Assembly: GCA_030035585.1 (NCBI GenBank) | Contig: CM057471.1 | Coordinates: 69,340,319-69,404,318, forward strand | Source: Dugong dugon | Taxonomy: Eukaryota > Chordata > Mammalia > Sirenia > Dugongidae | Reading direction: 5' to 3' | DNA: 64,000 bases | Shown: piece after piece, positions 1-11,415 of the stretch | How the letters are laid out: every line of letters begins with the position of its first letter | Position numbering within the stretch: the first letter of the stretch is position 1 | Made by a program: the position numbers and the translations under genes | Notes under the pieces: generated by a model | What the model was told of the DNA's origin: nothing | Databases searched by the model: none | The model's input: the letters and a program-made list of their open reading frames with translations, nothing else

Positions 1-497
1 ATAGTTCATAATATAACAGAAGAACATACACAGTCAGCTCTATTTGATTTAAACAAAAAGATATGCTAAACTATAAGATCTTAATAGATTTTTCAGTGGG
101 ATCTTTAAGCAATTAAGGAAATGAAATATTTTCAAACTCATGGACTAGTTTCACAATGACCATTACCGTGTTAAACCCTATCTTATACAAAAACTCAGGC
201 TCCTTTTGATAGATATTTAAGAACAAGATAATTTCTGGAGGGAGTGGAATAAAAGGATCTGGACATGGGATGACATTCCAGGAGCAGACTGTGATGCACT
301 GGAGCATTGAATGTGATACACATTTCCTCCACCCCCTTCCCCTTCCTTTAACAACACATTATGATCATTACGATTACACAGCTAGCTAGTACTCACCCCA
401 TGACTAAGCTAACTCTTGGCAACCAAGAATATTTGAGACAGGGATGATATATATGAAGAGAAGGGGAGTCACAACTGGGTTTCTGTGGCAATTCATC

Positions 498-594
498 TCA
501 TAAACTAGAACCACTTATGTCTACAAGGCATCCAAATATTAATCCCTCTTCCAATTGGAATTTACTCTTTGCTGTTATAGGATTATACACAGAA
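498..594 (-). CDS. Possible terminal exon, minus strand
   Basis: If an acceptor TTCATTGGTAACAG is used (AG at about 595-596), the minus strand reads two bases (CA) and then an open frame TSVYNPITAKSKFQLEEGLI, continuing to a TGA at about 498. The G left by the 4.1-kb exon plus CA gives alanine, so the frame is compatible. The open frame extends upstream of the acceptor to about 689, which weakens the exon boundary. No clear polyadenylation signal was identified downstream. This is a suggestion only. Confidence 0.22.
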
Positions 595-833
595 GTTGCT
601 GTTACCAATGAAGTGAAGTATGTCCATGTGCCGTGATGGCACAATGTTATCTCCACATAACCTGAGGCTCCCAAGATCCAAAGTTTCAATCAAGAAATTC
701 TCATTCTAGTTCCTTGACACTTACAGAACTTGGGTTTCTACCTGTATTTTTTCTCACTGGTAAATGATGTGGCTTTTCCTTTTCTTTGTTCACTGAATTA
801 TCAAGGTCAAGTAGAAAAGAGGTTTGACAAATA

Positions 834-1158
834 TGTTGTTGTTGCTAACTGCTGTCAAGTTGGCCCCGAACTCATGGTTACCCTATGCACAACAGAATGA
901 AATGCTGCCCATGATAGGCTGCAGTTGGGACCACCGTGATCCACAGGGTTTTCACCGGCTGATTTTCAGAAGCAGATCACGAGGACTTTTTTCCCGGTCC
1001 ATCTTAGTCTGGAAGCTCCACTGAAACCTGTCCAGCATCATAGCAACACGCAAGCCACCACTGACAGATGTGTGGTAGCTGTGCATGAGGTGAATTGGCC
1101 TGAAATCAAACCTAGGTCTCCTGCAAGAAGACCTAAGCAAGAATTCTACCACCGAACA
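834..1158 (-). repeat. AfroSINE, long diverged copy
   Basis: The block begins with TTGTTGTTGCTAACTG and carries a 'gtcaagttggcc...ctcatggttaccctatgcacaac' 3' end shared with RTE tails, followed by a roughly 325-bp body. The reverse complement reads from the tRNA-like head to the GTT-rich tail. Diverged AfroSINE subfamily, inferred from resemblance. Confidence 0.6.
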
Positions 1159-1689
1159 ACTAATGACCTTGGCAAATACACTCAGAGCAGACAGTTACAT
1201 ATTTTTATGCAAATAACAAGTGCCTTCTACATTTGCCAGCCATGCCCTCCCTTCACAAGGTATCTTCATAAGCGCCACTATGCCATTGTTTTTACATGTT
1301 GCTGTAAAAAGAAAAAAAAATTAGCTTACAAAAATACCTCACAGCGGGAGGGCATGGTTGGCTAACAAATATAGAAGGTGCGTGTTATTTGTTCAAAAAT
1401 ACAGTACACATCAAAAAAGAGGACTCTGATCTGGTCATCTGTTACTACGATGTATATGTTGGTGAAATTATCTGCTTGGCTTCCTGATAGCGCTGCATTC
1501 TGTCAGGCTCACTTCTCCGTATAATCCTGTATTACTAGAACATAACAGTTTCTTCTGCTTGGCCATTTAAGAGCTTCTAGGTAGATAGTTCATTCATTAA
1601 AGAGATACCTGTCACCGTTTAGCATATGCCAAGCCCTGTTCTAGGCAATAGATACACAACAGTACAAGACAAAGGTTCTAGGGCACTGT
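1159..1689. other. Intron, nothing recognised
   Basis: The only notable item is an exact-looking 'tatcttcataagcgcc' region and an A run at 1309-1320. 'ccagccatgccctccc' (1231-1246) and 'gggagggcatggttggc' (1346-1362) are inverted, with 'acatttgccagccatgccctccc' partly mirrored by 'gggagggcatggttggctaacaaatatagaaggtg'. This suggests a small inverted-repeat transposon between about 1215 and 1385. Confidence 0.4.
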
Positions 1690-1930
1690 AGTCACGAAGA
1701 CTTGAATCCAGTCTCAGCCTGAGCACTCATTAGCCGTGTTACCCCAGACAAATCTGCCCCTCTGAACCTCTTTTGGTGGGAGGGTGGGAAGAAAAAGGAA
1801 AATATACCACTTCATAGAGATGTTGTGAGAATTATATATTTGTCAGTGTCTAGTGTGGTGCCTGGAACATCACAGACACTTGATAAACAGCAGTGGCAGT
1901 TTTACAAATTGCAGATAATACTATTATACA
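1690..1930 (+). repeat. MIR
   Basis: 'gaatccagtctcagcctgagcactcattagccgtgttacc' and 'gtgcctggaacatcacagacacttgataaacag' are MIR features. Confidence 0.65.
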
Positions 1931-2469
1931 TCCGGCTTTTGTATCTCTGTATAAGAGAATCAATCTAGTTTTCAAAATAACAGGCTTCAAAGGCTTAAGT
2001 ATATCTAAAATATTTTTTTTCAGGTGTTAAGAGCTAAGCAGAATAAGAACCATTAATGGACGAATGCTACCTCTGGTTATTTTTTTATAGAATTTATTTT
2101 ATTTTTTGTTGTTGTTGAGTACTTCTGGTTATTAAAAAGCTTCTAGCTGTATATGCCAAACACAAAACAGCAAGAATATAATCAGACAACTACTCTGAAG
2201 TTGGGAATGTTAATAGTGAAGTGGATCACTGCACTTACACAGATTTCAAAGGGTAGGGCACTTTATCTCTAATAATATTACTATTTCAAACAATTTAATC
2301 AGAAATTACATAGAAGAAACATATTTAAAACATATGGAGTCCTGAGTCGCACCATAGCCATCAAGCTGGGTAAGGAAAGTGTATCTTTCCTCTGAAGATT
2401 ATTATAGAAATCACATAAAGAAATTTCTCTGAAGGCAAATTCTCAGGTTGATTACAGTGATACACTTTA

Positions 2470-3200
2470 TAAAATAACTTATTTTTTCATCTTATAAAAA
2501 TAATAATATGCTTACTACAAAATGGGAAGAACAAAAAACATAAAGACAAAAAGTTACTCACAATCTCACTACCTAAAGATAACCACTGTCAACATCGGGT
2601 AAATTTTCTTCTAGTCTTGTTTTGTAGGTATTCATTTTTATTTATTTGTGACTTTAAAAATACAAGTTTCTGTCATTATACAAGTAACACCTGATCTATA
2701 CAGAAAATTTAGATAACAGAAAATATGTCACCTATAATCCCACTCACAGGAAAAAATCCTATAAATATCTTGGTGTAGTTCATACACAATGGAATTACTT
2801 TTCTATATACACTTTTATACCCTGATTTGTTCACTAATAAGCATTTTTTCAGGTCATTAAAAATGACTTGTAGCTATATGGGTGGTTTCCAATTTTTTAT
2901 CTGTTATAAATAGTGCTGCAATGAACACATTTAATCAGAAACTGCTGTCCATATTTCTGATAATTTTTTTGGTATAGCATCTTAGAGGTAGAAAAACCGA
3001 AGCAAAAGAGTATGAACGCAAATGAGAACCTAAACTGCTGTGCAAACTTTCACTGAAAACAATAAAATATTATTTTTAAAAAAAGAAGAGTGTGAACGCT
3101 ATCAGAAAGTTGGACCAATCTGCACCCCTACTAGCAGGAACTGATAGCACCTGTCTCACCCTAAGTTCACAAACACTGAGATGTGCTATACATAATTAGC
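2470..3200 (-). repeat. Old LINE 3' region with a tiny nested L1 insert
   Basis: 'gataaccactgtcaacatcgggtaaattttcttctagtc' and 'gttataaatagtgctgcaatgaacac' are antisense features of old L1 3' ends. A 66-bp segment (3020-3085) with its own A-rich tail interrupts it. Confidence 0.6.
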
Positions 3201-4097
3201 TGGTATCCAAATATAAGAAAGTTTGTGTCTGCACAACGATGAAAAAAGAAGAGAGTTTTAAAGGAAAACTTAAAGTGAATTAAGGACAAGAAAGTAGAAG
3301 GATCTCCCTAGTAAGACAAAGTATATATCGCTACCAATCCTTGGCAGTTGATAACAACTTGGAAAACCATCTACAGGACAGAGTAGGAGTTCAACATTAT
3401 TAGGCTCCAGAAATCTCAGAAGTAAAAACAAATCAAATTAAAACAAAATTAAAAAAGAAACACCTTATTTCATGGATGTGTTTCATTACTTGGAACCAAT
3501 AAAATGAATCAAGAATCAGTACCATCACTGGGGAAAAAATGACATGAAAACTGTATTGATAAATTAAGATGCACAAAAATCAGTGTTTTCATATCTAAAT
3601 CCTTTTCAAATTTTAGTAGTCAGCAAAGACTATTAAATATGGATATATACACGTATTTGGTTTCCTAAATATAATAAAAAATTTATTGAAGAATATCGTT
3701 CATTCAACAAGTAATTATTGAATGCTAACTTTGTTTCAGGTACTTTCATGTATAAGAGGATCCAAAGCTGTTAAGAGGAGGTCCCTCCTCAAAAAGCTTG
3801 TCTTTAGTATCCTTCACAATCTGGTCCTCTTATATCATGCAACATTTGCCTAGTCTAATTGTTGAAATCTCACATATCTAAAACAATGGCTGAAAAAAGG
3901 AAATCATTTCAGACAACAGACTAAATGATCAACTTAAAAATCAAATTTTCTTAAAAGACAGAAAAAGAGCCAAAGTCAATACAATTCTGTTGAACATATT
4001 CTGCTCACATGGCCTCATACCAGCATACAGTAATGTTTATCCAGGTACCTATGGTCAAGAGGAATTCAAATAATGACAGGACAAAAAAACCTCTTAC

Positions 4098-4173
4098 CTT
4101 CTACAGAATAACTAACTAAACTACCATCATTTGTTATTTCTTTGTAGTTTTCTCTGTAAATCCTATTTGAGCC
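4098..4173 (-). CDS. Candidate 76-bp coding exon with a SINE-derived acceptor tract, minus strand
   Basis: On the minus strand the acceptor is GTTTGATTTTTTTAG (AG at 4174-4175) and the donor TAGAAG|GTAAGAGG (GT at 4096-4097). Only frame 0 is open: 25 codons beginning GSNRIYRENYKEITNDGSLV and one trailing G; the other two frames have stops. Entry phase 0 matches the exit phase of the 15.6-kb candidate. The bases immediately upstream on this strand match the 3' tail of an AfroSINE in the same orientation, so the polypyrimidine tract and AG appear to lie in repeat-derived sequence. It may be an old exon with a replaced splice tract or a lineage-specific exon. The family is not recognised. Confidence 0.5.
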
Positions 4174-4180
4174 CTAAAAA

Positions 4181-4225
4181 AATCAAACATGTTGCCATCA
4201 GGTCAATTCCGATTCACAGCAACTA
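4181..4225 (-). repeat. AfroSINE 3' tail fragment beside a candidate exon
   Basis: The sequence 'aatcaaacatgttgccatc' and 'tcaattccgattcacagcaac' matches the antisense 3' end of the other SINE copies here (for example 38563-38605). Only about 45 bp remain. On the minus strand it immediately precedes the acceptor of the 4098-4173 candidate exon. Confidence 0.65.
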
Positions 4226-4449
4226 CAAGAGGGATTTCTCCTTAAAAGAAAATCATGCCCAGGTTTCCTGCAAATGTTTCAGAATATGAGTATCACACAG
4301 AAGAAAAACTGTCACAGTATCTGCATGCTCCAGAAATGAAAGCTAACCTGCTCATTGTGAAAGGTCAGATTTCTGGTAAAGCTTGGTTTCTGATAAAAGA
4401 CTGTAATACCTGAATATACTTACTGTGTTTCAGAAATACATCCTCCCTA

Positions 4450-4680
4450 AATAATAGTAAATATCATTTATCAAGGGTCTCCTATGGGTCAGGCACTGTG
4501 CAAAGCTTTTCTAAACACATCATTTAATCAACACAATCACCTATAGAATCAGGTACTGTTATTAGTTCCATTTTATTGATGAAGAAATGATTTGCCCATT
4601 TTCAAAAGTTCTAGGAAATGACAAAGCCCAGACTTAAACTCAGATGTCTGGCTCTTGAAGACCTGCTCATTTCTGTACAC
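4450..4680 (-). repeat. MIR
   Basis: Antisense MIR: 'gtcaggcactgtgcaaagcttttctaaacacatcatttaatc' and 'ccattttattgatgaagaaatg'. Confidence 0.75.
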
Positions 4681-5234
4681 CAGTCTGATTTTCTATGGTT
4701 TGGTAAGATTTTTTTCCCCCCTTTAAAATTTTTCCTGTCAGAGACTGGAGGAATTTTTTCTGCTTTTTAACTTTGAAAAGAACTATGTTCCAAAATCACA
4801 AGAATATGGAACCGTACGTGCAATTTTACATACACTGAAAACAGATATCTGGATGTCAGCAAGTGTACAGTCTAAATTATGCATGGAACTTTAATAAAAG
4901 GCTATATATCATTTGTTATGCTTCAAGTTTCCATAAAAAGTACTATAAAAGAACTATATAATCTCTTTAAAAAAAACTTTTAAAATTGAAGTATAAACAA
5001 TATAGTCTAATTTGGAGAAATGTATTAAGTCTTTGCTAAATATTGAAACACATTTTCCACTGCACTAATGCTCTGTGCTAGTGTTTTAACGTTGCTTAAA
5101 ATAACATATCTTAAAAGATAGCATCTCTGAGCTATATGTGAATGTGAAAGCCCTCTGTAAATGGTAATGGATAATTCATTAAAATTATTATTTTAAGGTA
5201 TTTGTTCTACCATAAAAAATTCCCTAGAAATTTG

Positions 5235-5428
5235 TGGTTATCTTTTTTTTTTAATTGTGGTTAAGTATATATACAACAAAAAATTGCCATGTCAACATTT
5301 TTTACATGTATAATTCAGTGACAAATATACTCATGTTGTGCAACCATCACCACTATCCATTTCCAAACTTTCCCATCACCCTTAACAGAAGCTTAGTGCC
5401 CCCTAAGCAGTAACTCCCTTTCACCTCT
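5235..5428 (-). repeat. Old L1 3' region, left part
   Basis: The text 'acaattcagtgacaaatatactcatgttgtgcaaccatcaccac' is the antisense of the common mammalian L1 3' region. It continues beyond the RTE insertion at 6540-6715. Confidence 0.7.
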
Positions 5429-6506
5429 TGTTGTTGTGTTAAGTGCCATCAAGTCGGTTCCAACTCATAGCAACCCTACATACAACAAAACAAAACACTG
5501 CCCGGTCCTCTACCATCTTCACAATCATTGTTATGCTTCAGCCTGTTGTTGCAGCCACTGCGCTAATCCACGTTGTTGAGGGTCTTCTTCTTTTTCACTG
5601 ACCCTGTAATTTACCAAGCATGATGTCCTTCTCCAGGGACTGGTCCCTCCTGAAAACATGTCCAAATTACATGAGACAAAGTCTCACTATTTTTGCTTCT
5701 AAGGAACATTCTGGCTGTACTTCCTCCAAGACAGGTTTGTTTTTTCTTCTAGCAGTCCATAGTATATTCAATATTCTTTGACAACACCATAATTCAAAGG
5801 CATCAATTCTTCTTCAATCTTTCCTTATTCATTGTCCAGCTTTTGCATGCATATGAGTGAGTGAAAACACCATGGCTTAGTTCAGGTGCACCTTAGTCCT
5901 TAGAGTGACATCTTTGCTCTTTTAACACTTTTAAGAGGTCTTTTGCGGCAGATTTGCCCAACGCAATGTGCATTTGATTTCTCGATAGCTGTTTCCATGG
6001 GTGTTGATTGTGGACTCAAGTAAAATGAAATCCTTGACAATGTCAATCTTCTCTCCATTTATCATGATGTTGCTTATTCATCCAGTTGTGAGGATTTCTG
6101 TTTTCTTTATGTTGAGGTGTAATCCATACTGAAGGCTGTGGTCTTTGATCTTCATCAGTAAGTGCTTCAAGTCCTCCTCACTTTCAGCAAGCAGGGATGT
6201 GTCTGTCACCTGTATAACACAGGTTGTTAATGAATCTTCCTCCAATCCTGATGCCACATTCTTCTTTATACAGTTCAGTTTCTCAGATTTGCTCATCATA
6301 CAGACTGAATACGTACGGTGAAAGGATACAACCATGACGCACACCTTTGTTGACTTTAAACCACACAGTATCCCCTTGTTCTGTTCGAACGACTGCCTCT
6401 TGGTATATGTACAGGTTCCTCACGAGCATGATTAAGTGTTCTAGAATTCCCATTCTTCCCAATGTTATCCATAATTTGTTATGATCCACACAGTGCGGAT
6501 CATAAC
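5429..6506 (-). pseudogene. RTE-type LINE, 5'-truncated reverse transcriptase relic
   Basis: The minus strand encodes broken reverse-transcriptase pieces. The segment 6283-6489 reads NKLWITLGRMGILEHL, RNLYIYQEAVVRTEQGDTVW and KGVRHGCILSPYVFSLY, motifs typical of RTE-clade (BovB-like) RT. The segment 6078-6344 (about 88 codons) carries CVIQVTDTSLLAESEEDLKHLL, where the active-site YADD region reads VTDT, so the catalytic aspartates are not intact. The 3' end (GTTGTT tail, 'ccatcaagtcggttccaactcatagcaaccctac') is shared with AfroSINEs, consistent with RTE mobilising them. It interrupts an old L1 (5235-5428 and 6540-6715). Its 5' end is palindromic. Confidence 0.85.
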
Positions 6507-6539
6507 ATTAATAAATTTTTATAATGGTTATTTTTATTA

Positions 6540-6715
6540 AATAACCATTAATAAATTTTGGTCTCTATACATTTGCTTATTCTAGATATTTCATATAAAT
6601 AGGATCATATAATATTTGTCCTTTTGTGACTTACTCCACTCAGCATAATGTTTTCATGGTTCATCCATGTATCTTTTGATGACAAATGACGAGGAATTCA
6701 CTAGATAAGATCTTT
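6540..6715 (-). repeat. Old L1 3' region, right part
   Basis: Continues the L1 interrupted by the RTE: 'ttctagatatttcatataaataggatcatataatatttgtccttttgtg' matches other antisense L1 copies in this window (36370, 43470). Confidence 0.7.
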
Positions 6716-6744
6716 AATTTGGGGCATACAGCCAAATGTAAAGA

Positions 6745-6935
6745 AAAAAGCACAGAGTCTGATAACATGAGTGTAATCACAGCTTCATTACTAAATTTCT
6801 AACCAAAACTCTCTCTCAGTTGCCTTGGCTATAAAATGGGAAACTACTAAATTCCTCATACAATTAAATAAGAGGCTTAAATGACAAAGTGCCTAGTGCC
6901 CAACACAAAGTAGCGCTCAATTATTATTCATTCTC
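6745..6935 (+). repeat. MIR
   Basis: 'cagttgccttggctataaaatgggaaac' and 'gcctagtgcccaacacaaagtagcgctcaattatt'. Confidence 0.65.
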
Positions 6936-7079
6936 TTCCCCTCAGGGATTTTTTTTCTCTAAGCTCCAAGTTTGCTGGTAAATATGGCCTATAAAGGAAT
7001 GAAGATTGCACTGCCCAAAATTTGTGCCTGGAAACCAATTGGCTCTTTAGAAGGTTTGGCATTGGTCTTCTGCTATTCA

Positions 7080-7620
7080 TTTAGTCAATCACTCTTTTAT
7101 CAAACATTCAACAAGAGTACAATTTATTCATTCAAACAGTCTGAGCACCTACTCTGGAATAAGCCAAGCACAAGAATGCCTAAAACCTGCCCTCAAGGAG
7201 TTCACAGTCTAGTAGAAGAGACAAATCTATAAACAGATAACATAGTGCTCTAAGTGCTATAACAAAGGAAAGCCCAGGATGTTACAGAAGCACTTAATTT
7301 GGTAAGGAGAAGACTTCTTAGAGGAAGGACACCTGAGATGCGTCTTGAAAGATAAGGACAATTTACAGAGAAGTAAAGACAGATTTAAGAAGCTTTTCAG
7401 GCATAAGGAACAGCATGAGCAAAAGCATGGATGCGAAAAACCCATGTTGTATATTCAAGAAACTACATGTGCAATGTGGCTGGAGCTTAGGGGGAGAAGA
7501 GAAGGCTGACAAGGTAGGTTAGGGGCATGTCACACTCAAGCTGTGAAATTCATTCTAATCCTAATGCAGTAAAGTTCCTAAACCTGTGTAAATAGAATGA
7601 TTTCAGTCTCACTTGAGAGT
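7080..7620 (+). repeat. Ancient interspersed repeat, class uncertain
   Basis: 'ctgagcacctactctggaataagccaagcac', 'cctgccctcaaggagttcacagtctagtagaagagac' and 'ggcataaggaacagcatgagcaaaagcatgg' form a familiar ancient mammalian repeat. Further parts appear at 8310-8600 and 9840-10060, split by later L1 insertion. Confidence 0.55.
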
Positions 7621-8309
7621 CAAATGTGCTAGTTCTTCCTCAATCTGACTTAACAAACAACGACAAAAATTTTAAAAAAACTTGGTTTTGTGATGGATAT
7701 ATGAACTCCAAATACTAGTCACTTTCCATCTAGCATTCAGAAAACACTGCTTGAGAAATGAAAGTTATCTGAACCGGGTAATTTTCGAAGTAGTATGTAT
7801 AGCTGCTCAAGATGTGCAAACTACTCTGGTAGACTTTTACTTTGTTGACTCATAGGGTTGAATATATAGTAGGTCTTCAATAAATACCTACTGACAAATT
7901 ACAATGAGAGAGTGAAACCTTTAATGTGTCGTTAAAGGGCCAAGTGGAATAAAGACTTTAAAATAAAAAGCTTCCCTATCTTTTTTTTTTTCATCTACTC
8001 TTCCCCTCACATAAATCTGGTCAACATATTTCTTGAAATTCTTTTGTTTCCATGTTTGCTTTCAAATTCTACTATTTTTAGTTGTTGGGAAAAACGCCTA
8101 AAAAGCTAGGAAATGGAAAGTATGCGTTTTATTATTAAATTACTAGATTCTGACAGTAAGTCCCTCGGTTAGTTCCATGCAGAAGCAACTGACAAATATA
8201 CTTAGCTTCAGCAAAGTCACAATTCACTTATGATTCACCGTCAATAAATACTAACTGGGAACATGAGCTAGTCAGCATGGTCAAGGAAGAAATTCAGAGT
8301 GGATGAAGC

Positions 8310-8600
8310 CAAAGATGTGTCTAGTTTGGGAGCAGTGAAGAAAAGATGTGGCTTAGGAGGTAGGGTATTGGGACCCAATAGTGAAAACCCATGTCAGATT
8401 AAAGCATTTAAAGTTTATCTAAGGGTAGTCAAGGTATCAGGCTTTCCAGCAAAGTCAAATTTGCATTTAGCTACTGGGTAGAAGACAGATTGGAGGTGAA
8501 CAAGACTAGAGGCAAGACAACAACTTGAGCTATTGCATTCAGATGAAAAGATGATGGTTTTGACCAGTGGTGGCAGTAAAGATGCAAAGGGAAGGCTAGG
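8310..8600 (+). repeat. Ancient interspersed repeat, middle part
   Basis: 'acagattggaggtgaacaagactagaggcaagacaacaacttgagctattgcattcag' continues the 7080-7620 family. The 60-codon frame here is not considered a gene. Confidence 0.45.
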
Positions 8601-9111
8601 GTGTTTTAGTTTTTTGTGTTGTTTTGTTTTTTGTTCTATTCAACCTCTGAGAAATATTTCTTGCTATTTTCCTGATTATAAAATGAATATGGCTATATGG
8701 GATCTGATTTGAAGGGCACCATAATGTTCTACATGGCCTCAATTATCTTACCCTATTACTTGTCATGCTACCTAACATTTTCACCATTAAAGTCATTCTT
8801 TAAAAAAAAAAAATGCATGCTTAAAATATTATTTAAAGAATAATTCAAAATATAAGAAATACTATATAGAATAAAAAGTGAAACCCTGCCAACTTTGTCA
8901 CAAACCTACCTCTGACTCAAAGCATTACTAGTTTGGTGCTACTCCTTCCAGACCTTTAATGTAAATACATAAGGAAAAAGTCATTCTTTAAGGTCACTTT
9001 TAAAGTGATTTACCCAAAGCCATTAACTAAAGATGTGTATTTTAACACAAGTCCTTGAACCCTATGCTTTCCCTCAAACTTTTAAACCAGCTACTACTGT
9101 CTAGTTTTTTT

Positions 9112-9835
9112 TAAAAAAAATAAGCTTATTCAGGTGGAAAGTATACAAATGTCAAATGTACAGTTTAATGAATTTTTACAAAGTGAATACACCTGGGAAC
9201 CAACATCCAAACCAAGATACAGAACATTACTAACACCTCAGAAATCTCCCTTGTGCTCCCTCCCAGTCATTACATCCCCCTCAATAAAGGTAACCACTAT
9301 TCTGACTTCTAACATCACATATTAGTTTTGCCTATTTTTGAACTTTACATAATATATAACTCCTGTATCTGGCTTCTTTGGCACAATATTTTGTCTAGGA
9401 GATTCATCCATGCTTCTGTGTTTTGCAACAGTTTGTTCTTATCATTGTATTTCACTTTATGGATTATACCACAATTTATTTATGTTGATAGATATTTAGT
9501 TTCCAGTTTGGGATTATTACAAATAATGCTGTTATGAACATTCTTGTACATGTGTTTTGGTGCACACTTTATACATTTTTGCTGAGTATATGCCTAGAAA
9601 TGAAATTGCTTATGTTCAACTTTTATAGATACTACTGAAGAGTTTTCAGAAGTGTACCAATTTACATTCCATTCCTGACAACTAGGGTTTGAGTGTTCCA
9701 GTTATTCTTATCAACACTTTGAATGGTCAGGTTCTTTTTGTTTTTTAATTCTAGCCATTTTGGTGGGTATGCAATAGTATCTCACTGTGTTTTTAATTTT
9801 CATTTTCCTGACAAATAATGATGTTGAGTACCCTG
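9112..9835 (-). repeat. Old L1 3' region
   Basis: Antisense L1 hallmarks include 'caccatgtatctggcttctttggcacaatattttgtctaggagattcatccatg'-like text (9360-9420) and 'ccattttggtgggtatgcaatagtatctcactgtg' (9755-9790). It interrupts an older repeat that resumes at about 9840. Confidence 0.7.
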
Positions 9836-10614
9836 GATCAGATTTTGATAGATATCTGGGAGGAAGACTTAGTAGAGCTTAGTGACCAACTGGTTGGAGA
9901 GAAAGAAGAGAAAATCTAGAATGACAGTTTTTTCTGTCATTTGGGGAAAGAGAAAGGAGACAGAAAACATATTCACTTCTGAAACCAGGAGGTTTGAGTC
10001 TGCCCATGGGAGTCAATGAATGTGAGATTCAAGAGTTAACTGAAACTGTTGAGATTTAGTGGGACATGCAAAGGTTCCCACGTAAGAAATAATTAAAAAC
10101 AAACAAACAAAAACCTTCACATCAACCATATCTTAGGTGGTAAAGAGAATAAACTCATAATCCTAAGGAGGCAAGATTAAAGATAAACTACAGTAATTCA
10201 AAAACAGAACCCCACAGATGCTTAAGATCTCCCCACTATTAACTCCCAGGAATCACCGTGAAGATATCAAAAAGAAATCTATGCAGAGTGATGAGTCCCA
10301 GCATGTGGAATCAAAAAAAAAAAAGTCAAAGCCTTAATAAAAGACAAATTCACTAAATGCCATGATTTCACGAGGACATCATTTAGACAAGGATATCCTG
10401 TTTTTAGAGAAGGCAGCCACTTCTGTCACCTATCAGGTTTCTCTATTATCAACACCTGGAGAGAGAGAACTAAGGATGTGATTAATCAACAAACTACGTG
10501 AGGAATAAGGATGAGGAACAAAATCTGAAGCTAGTCTCTGTCCTCTGAGATTCACTTCATCACTGAATCTCTAGCTAATAACTGCCTCCCACCAGTATTA
10601 TGTGATGATGGTTA

Positions 10615-10860
10615 ACAGCGGGGGGTTTGGAGTCAGACAAACCTGTATACAGATCATAGCTCTGTCCCTCCTTAACTATGTGACTCTAGGCAAGTAATCT
10701 TTTCCAGCTTCAGTCTTCTCATTTCTAAAATGGAAATAATAATAGTAATTACCCCTACAGAACTACTGCATATATTAAATTAGATGATATAAGTAAAGCT
10801 TGATCCATACATAGTAAGTGCTCTATAAAGGTTAGTTGATATTATTATCATCTGTAAAAT
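10615..10860 (+). repeat. MIR
   Basis: 'ggagtcagacaaacctgtatac', 'tatgtgactctaggcaagtaatcttttcc' and 'aagtgctctataaag' match MIR. Confidence 0.75.
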
Positions 10861-10966
10861 GGAGACCAATCCACATACCTAGAAGATTGAAGAAGTAAAA
10901 CGACATACATACTGCCTAGCTACACAGGAGGCACTCAGATGGTCGAGATTATTATGCCCTATTTTT

Positions 10967-11173
10967 AGGAGACTTGGTGGCACACTGGTTAAGTGCTCAG
11001 CTGCTAACTGAAAGGTTGGCAGTTCAAACCTACCCAGCGGTGCTATGGGAGAAAGATCTGATGATCTGCTCCCATAAAGACTGCAACCTAGAAAACTGGG
11101 CAGTTCTACTCTGTCACATAGGGTCACTATGAGTCAAAATCAAATCAGTGGCACCTCACCTAACAGCAACAAC
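10967..11173 (+). repeat. AfroSINE
   Basis: Head 'ggagacttggtggcacactggttaagtgctcagctgctaactgaaaggtt', body 'gcagttctactctgtcacatagggtcactatgagtc', tail 'cacctaacagcaacaac'. Diverged but full-length. Confidence 0.85.
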
Positions 11174-11214
11174 TTTTGGGGAACTCCAAATCATTCAAAA
11201 GTGTCAAACAATGT

Positions 11215-11415
11215 GAAATGGTATAGTGTAGTGATTAAGAACACTCTAGAACTGGACTTCCTGAGTTCAAATCCTGGCTTTGCCACTTATCAGCTGTTTG
11301 ACCTTGAGCAAGTTATTACCTTAGTTTGCCTTCCAGTTTTCATCTGTTAAATGTGAAAAATAATAAGTACCTATCCTATTGGGTCGTTGTGAGGATTAGA
11401 CAAGCCCTATTTTAA
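11215..11415 (+). repeat. MIR
   Basis: 'agtgtagtgattaagaacactctagaactgg', 'ttcaaatcctggctttgccacttatcagctg' and 'gtcgttgtgaggattaga' match MIR. Confidence 0.8.

Noticed and set aside
113-307. 64-codon minus-strand frame with hydrophobic, protein-like text
   Set aside because: No splice site in a phase that links it to the exon chain; could be 3' UTR.
4406-4428. 23-bp block between GTAAGTAT and a TTTAG acceptor, minus strand
   Set aside because: It carries a stop in the phase needed to join the 4.1-kb exon.
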